This document shows, in pieces, positions 1 through 11,890 of a stretch of DNA of 64,000 nucleotides. Under the pieces are notes generated by a model. That model saw only the letters and a program-made list of their open reading frames with translations, did no database searches and was not told where the DNA came from. The translations under genes and the position numbers were made by a program. Every line of letters begins with the position of its first letter. The stretch's first letter is position 1. The DNA comes from Paeniglutamicibacter antarcticus (GTDB lineage Bacteria; Actinomycetota; Actinomycetes; Actinomycetales; Micrococcaceae): assembly GCF_900010755.1 (NCBI RefSeq), contig NZ_CZJT01000106.1:140339-204338 (forward strand), given 5' to 3'.

Positions 1-198
1 GCAATCGTGAACGCACACCGCTTCATTTTCGACTCGCGCGATGATGCAGGCGACATGCGCCTCGAGATCCTCAACGACAAGGAAGGCGTATGGCGTTGCC
101 GCACGACCTTCAACTGCTCCGAAGCATGCCCGCGTGGCATCCAGGTGACCAAGGCAATCGCCGAAGTCAAGCAGGCAATCCTGTCGCGCTCCATCTAG
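1..198 (+). CDS. sdhB: Succinate dehydrogenase iron-sulfur subunit, C-terminal fragment
   Basis: The window opens inside this gene; 65 codons remain, ending in TAG. The fragment carries three cysteines in the spacing C-x5-C-x3-C (RCRTTFNCSEACPRGI), which in SdhB supply two ligands of the 3Fe-4S cluster and the last ligand of the 4Fe-4S cluster. The protein is the electron-transfer subunit of membrane-bound succinate dehydrogenase (complex II, TCA cycle), passing electrons from SdhA FAD to quinone. It appears to be the last gene of its operon, because a strong hairpin follows 21 nt after the stop. The upstream sdhCDA genes would lie outside the window. Confidence 0.93.
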   Translation, partial: AIVNAHRFIFDSRDDAGDMRLEILNDKEGVWRCRTTFNCSEACPRGIQVTKAIAEVKQAILSRSI

Positions 199-219
199 TT
201 TTCAACTAGTTGTGGCCGC

Positions 220-253
220 TGTGGTCCGGTTCCCTTCGGGGAGCCGGACCACA
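220..253 (+). terminator. Hairpin terminator after sdhB
   Basis: A 15-bp stem (220-234 with 239-253, one G-U pair) closes a TTCG tetraloop. It starts 21 nt after the sdhB stop. The following bases are only mildly T-rich (GTTCATT). From 254 to 483 I see no gene; a 10-bp direct repeat TTGTCCATCA occurs at 270-279 and 283-292. Confidence 0.8.
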
Positions 254-483
254 GTTCATTAACCACTGTTTGTCCATCACGCTTGTCCATCAAACGGCGA
301 GTGGGACGGTAAATGGCATGCGGAATGTGAGACCAAGGACCTACTGAGTGTCAGTATCGAGGCGGGAAGCAGGTACGGCACTGATTTCCGCCCCATGGAA
401 ATGAGCGACCGAGGACCTCTGTTGCGGTCCATTGGCATCGGAAGGCCCCCACTGTGGCAAGCTACGTTGTGCCGATGGGTAGG

Positions 484-1647
484 TTAGGGCTTGAGCTCAT
501 GTTTGAGATCCGCGGCCCGCACCCCGACGAGGGCCGCGGCAACCAAATACACCTGGCTCAGTAGGTTGAACCAAACAAAAAGGCCGAGAATCACGGCAAA
601 CGGCGCTAGCAACACGTTGTTGGTGAGCGACGCGAGCAACATGGCTGAGAAGAAGCGCAGCAAGGTCGCCCCGGCACCCGCGAGGAGCACCGCCGGCCAC
701 AAGGCCCCCCTGATCATGATGGCCCGCGAGGCAATCCGCAACAGCACCCATGCGGTGGCACAGTCGAGTGCCAACATGGCAACAACGAAAGCCACCCGGG
801 TCAGCGCGCCGGTCCAAACGCCGCTAAGGTTCAGCAGTGCGGCCACTGAATCAATCATCGATGAGCTGGCGATAGCCAACACGCTCGAGGCCACCAGGGC
901 CACCGCCAACACCAGCAAGAGCATGGCATCGCGAAGTTTTGAGACCACGGGGTTGGATCGGTCGCGGTTCAGCCCCAGGATCGTGCGAATGCCTTCGCGC
1001 AATCCCGCGATCCAGCCCAATGAGGTGAAGACCAAGGCACCGAGCGAAATGACGAGGGTCAGCCCGAAGCCGCCCAGGCCCAGGAGCTGCTCCGGTTTGG
1101 CCAAGCCGCCGTCACCGGTGTCAATCAGCCCCGGGGTGCTGGCAGCCACCATGTCGATGATGCCGTCACGCAATACGGGGTTATCGCTTGCCACCATGCC
1201 AAGCACCGCAAAGCCAGCGACAAGCATCGCGGCGATCGAGAAGAACATGCGGTACGCTCCCCCTGCCGCAAGCAGCGGTCCGCGGCGGCGCGCGTACAGG
1301 TTCCACACGCGCATCGGATACAGCGCGTTGATCATGGCGTTGATGAGCTTGAACAACGCACCGATGCGTGCAAAAAAAGTTCCTTGGGCACGCGCAACGT
1401 AAAGTTCTTGGGCCTTGAGCCTGGTCAAGGATTTCAGCGCTCGCGGGTCCAGTGGACTGGGTGGCGGAATCGGCGGGGCTCCAATATAACGTCGCGCGGC
1501 AACGCCCGGGGCCCTGGTTCCCTTTTCGGGAATCGTTGGATCGAATTCCAATGGATCAGGGAGTGCATCCTGCATGCGGGGATCATCGCTGTCTGGAGCC
1601 AGGATGAGTTTCTTGACCTTCTCCTTGTTACTTGCCTTCGCCGCCAA
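484..1647 (-). CDS. YihY/BrkB-family inner membrane protein
   Basis: The product has about 387 residues: a basic, proline-rich cytoplasmic N-terminus of about 110 residues, then six hydrophobic segments typical of the YihY/virulence factor BrkB family (once misassigned as RNase BN). The biochemical role of the family is not established. I chose the TTG at 1647 because GGGAGG lies 9 nt upstream and the reading begins MAAKASNKEK; an in-frame ATG at 1695 would give 16 more residues but has no ribosome site. Either start overlaps the end of the upstream 2H phosphoesterase gene, so the two are probably translationally coupled. It is the last gene of the leftward xthA-trpS group. Confidence 0.85.
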   Translation of the reverse strand: MAAKASNKEKVKKLILAPDSDDPRMQDALPDPLEFDPTIPEKGTRAPGVAARRYIGAPPIPPPSPLDPRALKSLTRLKAQELYVARAQGTFFARIGALFKLINAMINALYPMRVWNLYARRRGPLLAAGGAYRMFFSIAAMLVAGFAVLGMVASDNPVLRDGIIDMVAASTPGLIDTGDGGLAKPEQLLGLGGFGLTLVISLGALVFTSLGWIAGLREGIRTILGLNRDRSNPVVSKLRDAMLLLVLAVALVASSVLAIASSSMIDSVAALLNLSGVWTGALTRVAFVVAMLALDCATAWVLLRIASRAIMIRGALWPAVLLAGAGATLLRFFSAMLLASLTNNVLLAPFAVILGLFVWFNLLSQVYLVAAALVGVRAADLKHELKP

Positions 1648-2185
1648 GTTGCAGTTCCTCCCGCAGCGACCATTGCCCCGAAGTATCAATGCCAAACAGG
1701 CCCATGGAAGTCACGGTGAATCCCATCGATTCATTGCGCAACTCGCCCTGAGCAGAGTCCATGGAAGAATTATCAACCTCGTGGGCGATGGTCACATGTG
1801 GGTGATAGGAGAAGGCAAGGTCGTGTCCCAGTGGCCCCTTGGTCAAGGAATCGTGAAGCGCGGTGCATTCTTCACCGCCTTCGTTCACGTTCAGGAAAAC
1901 CACGGGGGCAACCGGCCGGAACGTGCCCGTGCCCTCTAAACGAACCTTGAAGGGTTTCGCGAGTGCAGCAACGGCTCGCACATGCGCTGCGGCAGCGTCC
2001 CAGTCAGTGGTGGAACCCGAAACCAAGGTGATGTGAGGTTCCACGTGCGCGGTGGACTCCCCGCCATAGGTGAGGCGCCAGGCACGCAGGGATTCCCGAA
2101 GCGGGGAAGGGATTTCAATGACGACTCCCAGCGGCATGGTTTCCATGCCGCTGGCGCTCGTTCCCTCCGCCGCTCCGGTAACCAT
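1628..2185 (-). CDS. 2'-5' RNA ligase family (2H phosphoesterase) protein
   Basis: A 185-residue protein with the two HxT-hydrophobic motifs of the 2H phosphoesterase superfamily: HITL at residues 51-54 and HVTI at 130-133. Members include LigT/ThpR-type RNA 2',3'-cyclic phosphodiesterases, so a role in RNA end or cyclic phosphate processing is likely, but the substrate cannot be read from sequence. The ATG at 2185 lies 2 nt after the trpS stop, implying co-transcription; an internal ATG at codon 14 is an alternative start. The end overlaps the start of the YihY gene by 20 nt. Confidence 0.82.
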   Translation of the reverse strand: MVTGAAEGTSASGMETMPLGVVIEIPSPLRESLRAWRLTYGGESTAHVEPHITLVSGSTTDWDAAAAHVRAVAALAKPFKVRLEGTGTFRPVAPVVFLNVNEGGEECTALHDSLTKGPLGHDLAFSYHPHVTIAHEVDNSSMDSAQGELRNESMGFTVTSMGLFGIDTSGQWSLREELQLGGEGK

Positions 2186-2187
2186 GG

Positions 2188-4090
<1,903 letters not shown>

Positions 4091-4153
4091 CTTACAGATA
4101 ATTGGTCTTGGGTTGTCGGAGACAGGCAGGGGGCGGCGCCCCCATGACCTCTA

Positions 4154-4675
4154 CTAGTCGATGACCTCGCCGGTCATCGGCTCGGTTCCCCGATTTGGCT
4201 TCATCATGCCGCGCGCGTTGGATGCGGTGATTTCGATGGTTTCCAAGGCACGGTCAACCATGCCTGCGGCTTCATCGCCGTCCTGGCCGCGGTAGTCGTT
4301 GACCACCTTGGTCTGCACCTGGATGATCTTGAACGAATGATCCAGCTTCAAGTCCCGGTTGCGGGTCGCTTCATCGATGACCACTGCCGCGGGTTCACCG
4401 GCATGGCCGCGTGATGCCGCGGCGGCGGTTGCTGCCTTGAGCTGATCCGTCATCTTGGCGGCTCCGCGCTTGAGTCCAAAGACCAGGAATGCGGAAAGCA
4501 AAAGCCAGCCGAGCGAGATGACAACGACGAACCAGCCGATGACATCGTTTTGGTTTGCAGCGAAGACGACTGCCACCAGGAAGATCGTGACCATGACGGC
4601 CAGGGAAAGAGATGAAGCGTTGATCGTGATTTTCTTGCCCTGGGCGGGGGCCGATTTACTACCGAGAGGTTCCAT
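4154..4675 (-). CDS. Small two-helix membrane protein, function unknown
   Basis: A 173-residue protein with two adjacent transmembrane helices (about residues 22-41 and 45-68), followed by a basic turn and a soluble, probably cytoplasmic C-terminal domain of about 100 residues containing an Asp/Arg-rich stretch (ATRNRDLKLDHSFKIIQVQT). I do not recognise a named domain. It is separated from xth by 63 nt that contain a short GC hairpin (4129-4143, GGGGGC-GGC-GCCCCC), so it may be transcribed alone. It faces the large surface-protein gene across a 152-nt promoter region. Confidence 0.7.
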   Translation of the reverse strand: MEPLGSKSAPAQGKKITINASSLSLAVMVTIFLVAVVFAANQNDVIGWFVVVISLGWLLLSAFLVFGLKRGAAKMTDQLKAATAAAASRGHAGEPAAVVIDEATRNRDLKLDHSFKIIQVQTKVVNDYRGQDGDEAAGMVDRALETIEITASNARGMMKPNRGTEPMTGEVID

Positions 4676-4730
4676 GAAACTATTCTCTCAAATTCGGACT
4701 AGTCGTACCGAATCCGAGTATGAATTACGC

Positions 4731-4760
4731 TTGTTAGCTTAATTCGGCCACCCCTAGAAT
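4731..4760 (+). promoter_or_regulatory. Candidate promoter of the large secreted protein
   Basis: TTGTTA (4731-4736) and TAGAAT (4755-4760) are separated by 18 nt and lie 68 nt before the start codon at 4828, in the divergent region between the two genes. A ribosome site GGGGAAAG directly precedes the ATG. Confidence 0.45.
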
Positions 4761-4827
4761 CTAGCCAGCTACGTGAAGCTGGGGCCGTACGTGCAGATTG
4801 CTGCACCTTCAATTTTGGGGAAAGTAA

Positions 4828-7800
4828 ATGAAACACTCGGTAGGGTACTCGAGCAATTTTTTCCGTGGATTCAACGATTCAAAGAAGCGGCCGGGCCATT
4901 CGCCCGCACGAGCTTCACATTCCCAACGAGGATGGGCCTTGGCCTGTGCGTTGGCCATGGTCGCGGTGACCTTCACGGCCCCAAGTTCTGTCGCTGCAGA
5001 CCCATGCGCACCGGGTGCCAACAAGATTGTTTGTGAGAATAGCAAGCCCGGCACGAGCCCCGAGGTATGGGACATCCAGGGTGCAGGCGATGACAGCATC
5101 CAGGGATACGCCACCGATATCAGCGCAAATATTGGCACCAAGATCGATTTCAAGATCGACACCAACGCCGCGGCGTACACCATCGATATATACAGGACCG
5201 GTTGGTATCAGGGACTCGGGGCACGCAAAATAGCCTCCGTCACCCCAAGCGCCACGCTGCCGCAGACCCAACCGGCATGCCGCAACGATGTCACCACCGA
5301 ATTGGTTGACTGTGGAAACTGGGGAATTTCGGCCAGCTGGAACATCCCTGCTGACGCAGTTTCAGGCGTGTATGTGGCCAAATTGCACCGGGCCGACAGA
5401 GACGATTCGAGCCACATCACATTCATCGTTCGTGATGATTCCAGCCACTCAGACGTATTGTTTCAAACCTCCGACCCAACATGGCAGGCATACAACACCT
5501 ACGGCGGATCGAATTTCTATCAAGGTGCAGCCAACGGCAGGGCCTACAAGCTTAGCTACAATCGCCCGTTCAGTACGCGAGGCGGCATAGAAGCCCGAGA
5601 CTTCTACTTCGGAAACGAATACCCGCTGGTCCGGTTCATGGAACGCAATGGCTACGATGTGAGCTACATCAGCGGTGTGGACACCGACCGGCGCGGAAAC
5701 CTGCTCACCAACCACAAGGTCGCGCTCTCAGTTGGACACGACGAGTATTGGTCGGGGAAGCAGTGGGAAAACTTTGAAAAAGCTCGCGATGCAGGCGTGA
5801 ACTTACAATTTTTGTCCGGAAACGAAGCATACTGGCGGACCCGTTACGAAGCTTCGGCCACGGATGGAACCGCATACCGCACCATGGTCAGCTACAAGGA
5901 AACCTGGGGCAACGCCAAGATCGACCCCAACAGCGAATGGACCGGAACTTTCCGAGACCCCCGATTTGCCTCAACGGCAAATGGCGCAGGCACTCCGGAA
6001 AATTCCCTAACTGGAACCATCTACTTCGTAAACCACGGCGATTTGCCGGTGACGGTCAACTCGCAGGAAGGCAAGAGTCGGCTGTGGCGCAACACTCCGC
6101 TGACCTCGTTGGCTTCAGGTACACAAAAAGCCCTTGCCCCGCATACAGTTGGCTACGAATCCGACGAGTCCCCAGACAACGGGTTCAGACCTGCTGGCCA
6201 GATATTCCTGTCCACGACAACTGGTGCCATTCCCCAGTATTTACAAGATTTCGGGAACGAAGTTGCTCCAGGAACAACAACACATCATTTGAGCCTCTAC
6301 AAGGCAACCAGCGGAGCCTTGGTATTCTCTGCCGGATCGATTCAGTGGACTTGGGGCCTCGACCAAGAACACGATGGCGACGGCGCCCCTGCCGATCCGA
6401 TCATGCAACAGGCTCAAGTGAACCTGTTCGCTGATATGGGCGCACAACCGAGCACACTCATGGCTGGGCTAGTTCCAGCAACGAAATCAACCGACACCAC
6501 GGCCCCCAGCGTAAGTATCTCGACTCCTCCCCCAACGGCAGTGAAGAACGGCAAGAAATACACGGTCTCAGGAACCGCAGTCGATGCAGGCGGCGGTACC
6601 GTTGCCGGTGTCGAGTACTCGACCGATGCGGGTGGATACTGGCATCCTGCCCAAGGAACCAGCAACTGGTCCTTCAGTTATGTTCAGCAAGGCGTGTCCA
6701 GCGCATCATTGTTGGTTCGAGCCATCGACGACAGTGGCAACTACCCATCAACTGCCACGGTCATTCCACTGAACGTCGGCGGACCATTCAGCGTATTCGG
6801 GGAAAGAACGCCTGAAACACCGGATTCCGGAGATGCCACAGCACTCGAACTCGGTCTGCGGTTCACCCCAATTTCAGACGGATTTGTTTCTGGCGTCCGT
6901 TTCTACAAGAGCACACCAAATACCGGCACGCACACCGGTTCGTTGTGGTCGTTGTCGGGACAGCGGCTAGCAACCGTGACATTTAGCGGTGAAACATCCA
7001 GCGGATGGCAGGAAGCAAAGTTCAATTCCCCTGTAGAAGTAGTTGCAGGAACCGAGTATGTGGTGTCGTATTCAACTTCGTCAGGTCACTACGCGGCCAA
7101 GAACTACGAATGGTCATACTTCGGTATCGCGGCAGACCCTCTGCATGTTGCCGGTGGTTTCGGTGCTAATCCCGCTGGTGTTTACGACACCAACGGCAAT
7201 ATGCCATCCAGCAGTTTCCGGAGAGCCAATTACTATGTGGATGCGGTTTTTGAAACACAAGATTCGTCCCCGCTTCGGGCATACAATCCGAGCCCTGCGG
7301 ATGGCGCAACCAGCGTTCCATTGAATACGCCAATCGGCATTACGTTGTCACGGGCAGTAACTCCGAGCTCGGTTTCCGTTATCTTGAAAGATTCCAATGG
7401 ATCAAATGTTGCCGGGACTACCAGCTATGTTGCTACAACACGTAGGGCGACATTCATTCCGAGCACCGCATTGGCCCAAGGAACTCGATACACCCTCGTG
7501 TTGTCCGCCACGGACCCTCAGGGGGCCGTGCTAAGTACCGGCTCCATCTGGTCGTTTACAAGCGTCAAACCGGATTCGACAGCTGGTTCATGTCCCTGTG
7601 GCCTCTACCAGGATTCCGCACTACCCACCGTCGAGTTGATCAACGACAACACGCCATTGACTCTGGGGATGCGTTTTAGCGCAACTGAAAAGGGCAAGGT
7701 CACCGGGGTCAAGTACTATAAAGCTCCCGGAAATATTGGAGCCCATACCGGCAAGCTGTATTCCTCGAGCGGCACTCTTCTGGCAAGTGTGGTGTTCACC

Positions 7801-9510
7801 AATGAGGGTCCTTCCGGGTGGCAGACAGCTCAGTTCTCCGCGCCTGTCGCCGTCACCGCAAACACTGAATATGTCGTTGCTTATACAACTGAAGGCACCT
7901 ATTCAGTGACTCCCAACGGGCTAGCAAGTCCGCGGGCGGCTGGCTCCCTGCGCAGCAATTCAGATGCCGGAGTTTTCACATACTCTCTTGGATTCCCAAA
8001 TAACCAAATCGGTTCCGACTATCTAGTGGATGTGGCTTTCATGCCCGATGCGGCACCAGCCATACCGATAATTTCGCGCTCACCGCTGCCTGAAGCTACG
8101 GAGATCGATCCAAGTAGCAACGTAGCAGTGACTTTGGGACAAGCAATTGTCCCAGGATTCGATTTCACTCTCAAAAACGGAACAGCGGATGTACCCGGAG
8201 TGGTTTCTGCTTCAGCGGACAACAAGACACTGACATTTGCTCCGGCTCAGCAGTTGGCACACGGGGCCCTTTATACGGTTTCGCTCGTGAACCTGCGCTC
8301 CGCATCCGGGGCAGAACTCGCCGCCACAACGTGGTCATTTGCGACGCAGAATCCTAATGGCGCGCCAACATCGTTCCTTGGCTCGGGCCAACCCAACCAA
8401 CTCGACCCCAATGATGGAGCATCGGTTGAGCTGGGCCTGAAATTACGCTCATCAAAAACCATTGACGTCACGTCTTTACGTTTCTTCAAAGGTGCTTTGA
8501 ACACCGGCACACACACGGGTTCAGTGTGGAGCACCAATGGAACCCGATTGGCCACAGGTGCGTTTACGAACGAGACAAGCAGTGGTTGGCAGACCATGCG
8601 TTTGGCTTCCCCCGTTCGAATTCAAGCGGGCGAAGTATTCACTATCTCCTATCTTGCGCCTAACGGCGGTTACGCCTATTCCTCAGGTGATTTCGCCCAA
8701 CCTCGCATGGTTGGGGCTCTCACCACGGAAGGCAGCAACGGGCTCTTCATCTACGGGACAGGCGGCGCAGCTCCAACGGGGACATGGGGAGATACGAACT
8801 ACTTTGTTGACTTGTTGTATAGCGAAGTAGTTACGGAGCAACCAGCGGTTCCAACACCAACACCGACTCCGACTCCAACGCCATCAGCAACACCAACACC
8901 GACTCCGACTCCAACGCCGTCAGCAACACCAACACCCACCCCAACGCCGACAGCGACAGCGACAACGACTCCAACCCCGACAGCAACGCCGACGCCGACG
9001 CCGACACCAACGCCGACACCAACGCCGACAGCGACTCCAACGCCGGTACCGGTAAATCTCTTTGGGGCGTTGCTTCCAACCCAGGTGGATTCGTTGGGCT
9101 TGCTTTCAACCGAGGTTGGTTTGAGGTTTAGCACCACGGTTCCGATCAAGGCCGTGGGTGTCAGGTTCTACAAGGCGAGCCTCAACACGGGAACGCATAA
9201 GGGGACCGTCTGGAATTCGTCGGGTCAGGCGCTGGGGACTGTTACGTTTACCGGTGAGACTGCGCAAGGTTGGCAAAGTGCCAACTTCGCCACCCCGTTG
9301 AATCTGCCTGCCGGAACTTACACGGTCTCCTATCTGGCACCACGCGGGCATTATTCCTCGACGCCGCGGTTCTTTAGCACCGCGTTTACCGACGGAGTGG
9401 TCTCGGCCGGCACCAGTAACGGTCGCTACAGGCTCGGTTCTGGCGGCACCATGCCGACAAACACGTCACTTAACACCAACTACTTCGTGGATCTGATCTA
9501 CACGAGGTAG
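4828..9510 (+). CDS. Large secreted modular protein: dimethylformamidase-like domain, 4x DUF4082, 2x Big_5
   Basis: A 1,560-residue exported protein. Residues 1-57 form a long basic signal sequence with a hydrophobic core ([13 protein letters not shown]) and a likely cut after SVAA. Residues about 60-545 resemble the C-terminal domain of the N,N-dimethylformamidase large subunit, with GHDEYW (about 302) and GNEAYW (about 331); an Ig-like stretch follows (about 555-650). Then come DUF4082 (652-805), Big_5 (813-913), DUF4082 (921-1073), Big_5 (1075-1173), DUF4082 (1181-1333), a Pro-Thr-rich linker (1335-1408) and a terminal DUF4082 (1410-1560). Each DUF4082 repeats an N-T/I-G-T/A-H-T-G signature. 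No LPXTG or C-terminal membrane anchor is present, so it is either released or held non-covalently. DUF4082 and Big_5 modules suggest carbohydrate or surface binding; catalytic activity is not proven. Confidence 0.88.
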   Translation: MKHSVGYSSNFFRGFNDSKKRPGHSPARASHSQRGWALACALAMVAVTFTAPSSVAADPCAPGANKIVCENSKPGTSPEVWDIQGAGDDSIQGYATDISANIGTKIDFKIDTNAAAYTIDIYRTGWYQGLGARKIASVTPSATLPQTQPACRNDVTTELVDCGNWGISASWNIPADAVSGVYVAKLHRADRDDSSHITFIVRDDSSHSDVLFQTSDPTWQAYNTYGGSNFYQGAANGRAYKLSYNRPFSTRGGIEARDFYFGNEYPLVRFMERNGYDVSYISGVDTDRRGNLLTNHKVALSVGHDEYWSGKQWENFEKARDAGVNLQFLSGNEAYWRTRYEASATDGTAYRTMVSYKETWGNAKIDPNSEWTGTFRDPRFASTANGAGTPENSLTGTIYFVNHGDLPVTVNSQEGKSRLWRNTPLTSLASGTQKALAPHTVGYESDESPDNGFRPAGQIFLSTTTGAIPQYLQDFGNEVAPGTTTHHLSLYKATSGALVFSAGSIQWTWGLDQEHDGDGAPADPIMQQAQVNLFADMGAQPSTLMAGLVPATKSTDTTAPSVSISTPPPTAVKNGKKYTVSGTAVDAGGGTVAGVEYSTDAGGYWHPAQGTSNWSFSYVQQGVSSASLLVRAIDDSGNYPSTATVIPLNVGGPFSVFGERTPETPDSGDATALELGLRFTPISDGFVSGVRFYKSTPNTGTHTGSLWSLSGQRLATVTFSGETSSGWQEAKFNSPVEVVAGTEYVVSYSTSSGHYAAKNYEWSYFGIAADPLHVAGGFGANPAGVYDTNGNMPSSSFRRANYYVDAVFETQDSSPLRAYNPSPADGATSVPLNTPIGITLSRAVTPSSVSVILKDSNGSNVAGTTSYVATTRRATFIPSTALAQGTRYTLVLSATDPQGAVLSTGSIWSFTSVKPDSTAGSCPCGLYQDSALPTVELINDNTPLTLGMRFSATEKGKVTGVKYYKAPGNIGAHTGKLYSSSGTLLASVVFTNEGPSGWQTAQFSAPVAVTANTEYVVAYTTEGTYSVTPNGLASPRAAGSLRSNSDAGVFTYSLGFPNNQIGSDYLVDVAFMPDAAPAIPIISRSPLPEATEIDPSSNVAVTLGQAIVPGFDFTLKNGTADVPGVVSASADNKTLTFAPAQQLAHGALYTVSLVNLRSASGAELAATTWSFATQNPNGAPTSFLGSGQPNQLDPNDGASVELGLKLRSSKTIDVTSLRFFKGALNTGTHTGSVWSTNGTRLATGAFTNETSSGWQTMRLASPVRIQAGEVFTISYLAPNGGYAYSSGDFAQPRMVGALTTEGSNGLFIYGTGGAAPTGTWGDTNYFVDLLYSEVVTEQPAVPTPTPTPTPTPSATPTPTPTPTPSATPTPTPTPTATATTTPTPTATPTPTPTPTPTPTPTATPTPVPVNLFGALLPTQVDSLGLLSTEVGLRFSTTVPIKAVGVRFYKASLNTGTHKGTVWNSSGQALGTVTFTGETAQGWQSANFATPLNLPAGTYTVSYLAPRGHYSSTPRFFSTAFTDGVVSAGTSNGRYRLGSGGTMPTNTSLNTNYFVDLIYTR
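8853..9047 (+). repeat. Pro-Thr linker encoded by short in-frame repeats
   Basis: The stretch is built of CCAACACCGACTCCGAC-like units encoding alternating PT/TPSATPT. All units are multiples of three, so copy-number change by slippage would alter linker length without breaking the frame. Confidence 0.8.
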
Positions 9511-9542
9511 CCGTTGGTAGTCCCACCCATTTCAGGGACAGG

Positions 9543-9584
9543 GTCGCCCCGTACCAATCGCATTCAGCGTTGGAACGGGGCGAC
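9543..9584 (+). terminator. Long hairpin after the large secreted-protein gene
   Basis: GTCGCCCCGT (9543-9552) pairs with ACGGGGCGAC (9575-9584); the interior continues as CCAA/TTGG and CGC/GCG around an ATTCA loop. It starts 32 nt after the stop codon. There is no clear T-run. Confidence 0.7.
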
Positions 9585-9923
9585 AGCTCTATGCTCACGA
9601 TTCAACAGCTGCTCTTTTGGGGCTCTATTGGACACATAGTGTGCTCGCCAGCGGCTGACCCCCGAAGCACGATACCGCCATGTCAGGTGCGGTGAAGAAT
9701 CGTGCGTTTCAGATATCCACGCGGACGCCACACGGATAGCACCCATGACCCCGGCAGCGCCAAGAGGTTGAGCATCATCAGCCGATTTGGAGCTGGATCC
9801 GACACCAACGATTTTTTGGGGCCACGGACGCTGGCGTTGGTTAGCCAGTTGGCTGACTGCTAATCCAACAGGAAGTCCTGTTTCCCGATTCCTATATAGG
9901 AAACGGTTCCGGCGGGGCAGAGC
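9585..9923. other. Gene-free stretch with a possible coding remnant and a perfect palindrome
   Basis: No intact gene is visible. On the minus strand an open stretch from about 9860 down to a TGA at 9683-9685 reads like the end of a membrane protein (MMLNLLALPGSWVLSVWRPR and onward), but an in-frame stop lies upstream and there is no ribosome site, so it may be a decayed gene end. The perfect 14-bp palindrome TTCCTATATAGGAA lies at 9889-9902. Confidence 0.35.
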
Positions 9924-10943
9924 TCAGCGCTGGACCGACGGTGACCATGCGTGTTCAAGGAAAAGTTTCGGAGTCAAATCCGCTTCGAGTGCCAGGGAGT
10001 AGATATCGGCATCCCCCGGGTTATCCGCGCGCGGTTGTCCAAACAACAAGGTATCGGCGTCCAGCCACTCGAGCTGGTCGTCAAATCCGAGTTCGAGTGG
10101 GTAAATCTTTTCCGTCCCCTTGGCCAAATCCTGCACCGCGATGTCCCAGTGTGCCGGCAGCGAATCGGTTCGCCGCTTCTTGTAGGCAATGAGTTTCCCA
10201 TTCGGCGAGATCGATGGGCACTCGGCGTTCTCACTCAGAGCAGTCAAGGTCTTACCTGTGAGTGACCCGCGCATGAGCCACGTTTGCTTTCCCGATGCCG
10301 CAGTGGCAAAAAACGTGTTGCCGTCCTTGGCGAAGGTGACTCCCCAGAGATTGCGGTCCTCTGCTGTGAGAATTTTGTTGCCAATCTTGAGCGTGAAATC
10401 TTGGATGTTGCCAAAATCCTTGCCGCCTGGGCTCTTGATGGTTGTTTGCGTGGAAAAACCAACATTCTCGTACGACTCGCCGGTGATGAATGCTGTAACA
10501 CCAACCATGCCCGAGGCCGATACCCGGGTTCGGCTTGGTTCTCCCGGTAGCGGCGAAGAAGCAAGCCGTTGTCCGCCGACACTGTAGATGTCCGCTTCAT
10601 ACGTCGTATTCATGCCCCGGTTGGCATTCAAACACGAGAGCATTCCGCCTGTGCGGTACACCCTGTCACACGCCAACCCGGTGTTTATCCTGGGACCCTG
10701 CAAGTGGTCCAGTGGAATCCATGCCACTTTGCCGTAATCGTCCGTTGCCTGCGTGTTCCTGAACACCAATGCGTTATTAAGCGGCATCGACGCCAGACCA
10801 CCCGGAAGTTTCTCCACACTCTGCGGGGGTGCGTTTGTCCTCTGGGCAAAACCCACAAACGAAGTAATCGCGAGTCCCACTGCAACCAGCACAGCCATAA
10901 CTAGAAGAATGGCGGAGACCCGCGGCCGTGCTTGGGAAGCCAT
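9924..10943 (-). CDS. Membrane-anchored protein with TolB/PD40-like beta-propeller repeats
   Basis: About 340 residues. A single N-terminal transmembrane helix (about residues 10-30) leaves the rest outside the cell. The C-terminal half has PD40/TolB-type repeats, for example CPSISPNGKLIAYKKR followed by WDIAVQDL and LEWLDADTLLFGQ, so it probably folds as a beta-propeller. It may bind surface proteins or glycans. The start at 10943 (MASQARPRVSAILL) sits 2 nt after the stop of the upstream gene (TAGAGATG), so the two are translated together; open frame further upstream is not family-like. Confidence 0.72.
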   Translation of the reverse strand: MASQARPRVSAILLVMAVLVAVGLAITSFVGFAQRTNAPPQSVEKLPGGLASMPLNNALVFRNTQATDDYGKVAWIPLDHLQGPRINTGLACDRVYRTGGMLSCLNANRGMNTTYEADIYSVGGQRLASSPLPGEPSRTRVSASGMVGVTAFITGESYENVGFSTQTTIKSPGGKDFGNIQDFTLKIGNKILTAEDRNLWGVTFAKDGNTFFATAASGKQTWLMRGSLTGKTLTALSENAECPSISPNGKLIAYKKRRTDSLPAHWDIAVQDLAKGTEKIYPLELGFDDQLEWLDADTLLFGQPRADNPGDADIYSLALEADLTPKLFLEHAWSPSVQR

Positions 10944-10945
10944 CT

Positions 10946-11713
10946 CTACTTGCCCACGACAAAGCTGCCGAAGACCGACACTGTCGTTGCACCTGTTCCA
11001 GCCGTTCGCACGGTGGCAACCACCGTATCCTTTCCATAGCCCATGGTGATGGCCAAAGCCCCGTCGACGTTTGTTCCTCGCGTGGCGAGCCATCCTTTTT
11101 TGGAGGCACTGGATTCATAGAACGCCAATACTTTTGATTGGCTCATGTTCGTTCGAAAATTGGCCGATGCCTGGACGTTTCGGTTTTGAGTGCTCACCGA
11201 TGAATCCACGATGTGAGCCCCCTCGGGAATCGAAATTGCTGCGGTAGGGAAATCGGCAACCAATTTTCCCTTCGCTGAGCCGTCCTGTGGAACTGTCCCT
11301 GCAAGCGCGGGCTTACGTTCAACGGATTTAGGTAGCGTCGTGGCTTTCGGTTTATTGGCTGCCGGAACCTCAAGCTTGGGTTTCTCCACGGGCAGCGCCG
11401 AGGGGGAAGCAACAGTGGCAGGAGCCTTGGACGCGCTTGGTGCTACCGTGCCATCCGGCCCTTGTGAAGGACGAACAGGCACCGGGACCAGTGGCGTGCT
11501 CGATGCCGAGGAACTATTGGTACTACTGCTGGTGGCTGTATTTGGCTCTGTGGCAACCGAGGCTTGCGGGTTGCTAACGGTCGGACCAGCACCCTGGGTG
11601 CTGGCAATACTTCCAGCCTCCGGTGTGCGGGCGGAAAGGTTAAACGCAATGGATACGCCAACCAGAACCACAACAACGGCAAGAACCACCGTCAATAATT
11701 TTTTGTTCTGCAT
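10946..11713 (-). CDS. Membrane-anchored protein with Ser/Thr/Pro/Ala-rich stalk, unknown C-terminal domain
   Basis: About 255 residues. It begins MQNKKLLTVVLAVVVVLVGV, a single signal-anchor helix, followed by a low-complexity stalk of about 115 residues rich in Ser, Thr, Pro and Ala, and a folded C-terminal domain of about 100 residues that I do not recognise (contains ISIPEGAHIVDSSVS and FYESSASKKGWLATRG). The start at 11713 is supported by the G-rich site GGGGTGGGGACAT before ATG. It is the first gene of a two-gene operon with the propeller protein. The stalk suggests display across the cell wall. Confidence 0.72.
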   Translation of the reverse strand: MQNKKLLTVVLAVVVVLVGVSIAFNLSARTPEAGSIASTQGAGPTVSNPQASVATEPNTATSSSTNSSSASSTPLVPVPVRPSQGPDGTVAPSASKAPATVASPSALPVEKPKLEVPAANKPKATTLPKSVERKPALAGTVPQDGSAKGKLVADFPTAAISIPEGAHIVDSSVSTQNRNVQASANFRTNMSQSKVLAFYESSASKKGWLATRGTNVDGALAITMGYGKDTVVATVRTAGTGATTVSVFGSFVVGK

Positions 11714-11890
11714 ATGTCCCCACCCCAATAGAGCCACCGCGCATGTAGTACGCGGCCCCCAGACCAACGCTCATTGTGACCCAGCCTACAACTAGCGATC
11801 GGTCGAAACCACGTTTGACGGCTTCCTCTTTTCCTGGTTTCCTGTGCCCTTCCAATACCGGCGCATGAACGATTCCGCACTCCCACTGGC

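Noticed and set aside
8853..9047. Repeat tract considered as a CRISPR array
   Set aside because: Repeats are short, in-frame and without spacers; they encode the Pro-Thr linker.
4828..9510. Sortase anchoring of the giant surface protein
   Set aside because: The C-terminus is a complete DUF4082 module ending in [12 protein letters not shown], without LPXTG or a hydrophobic tail.
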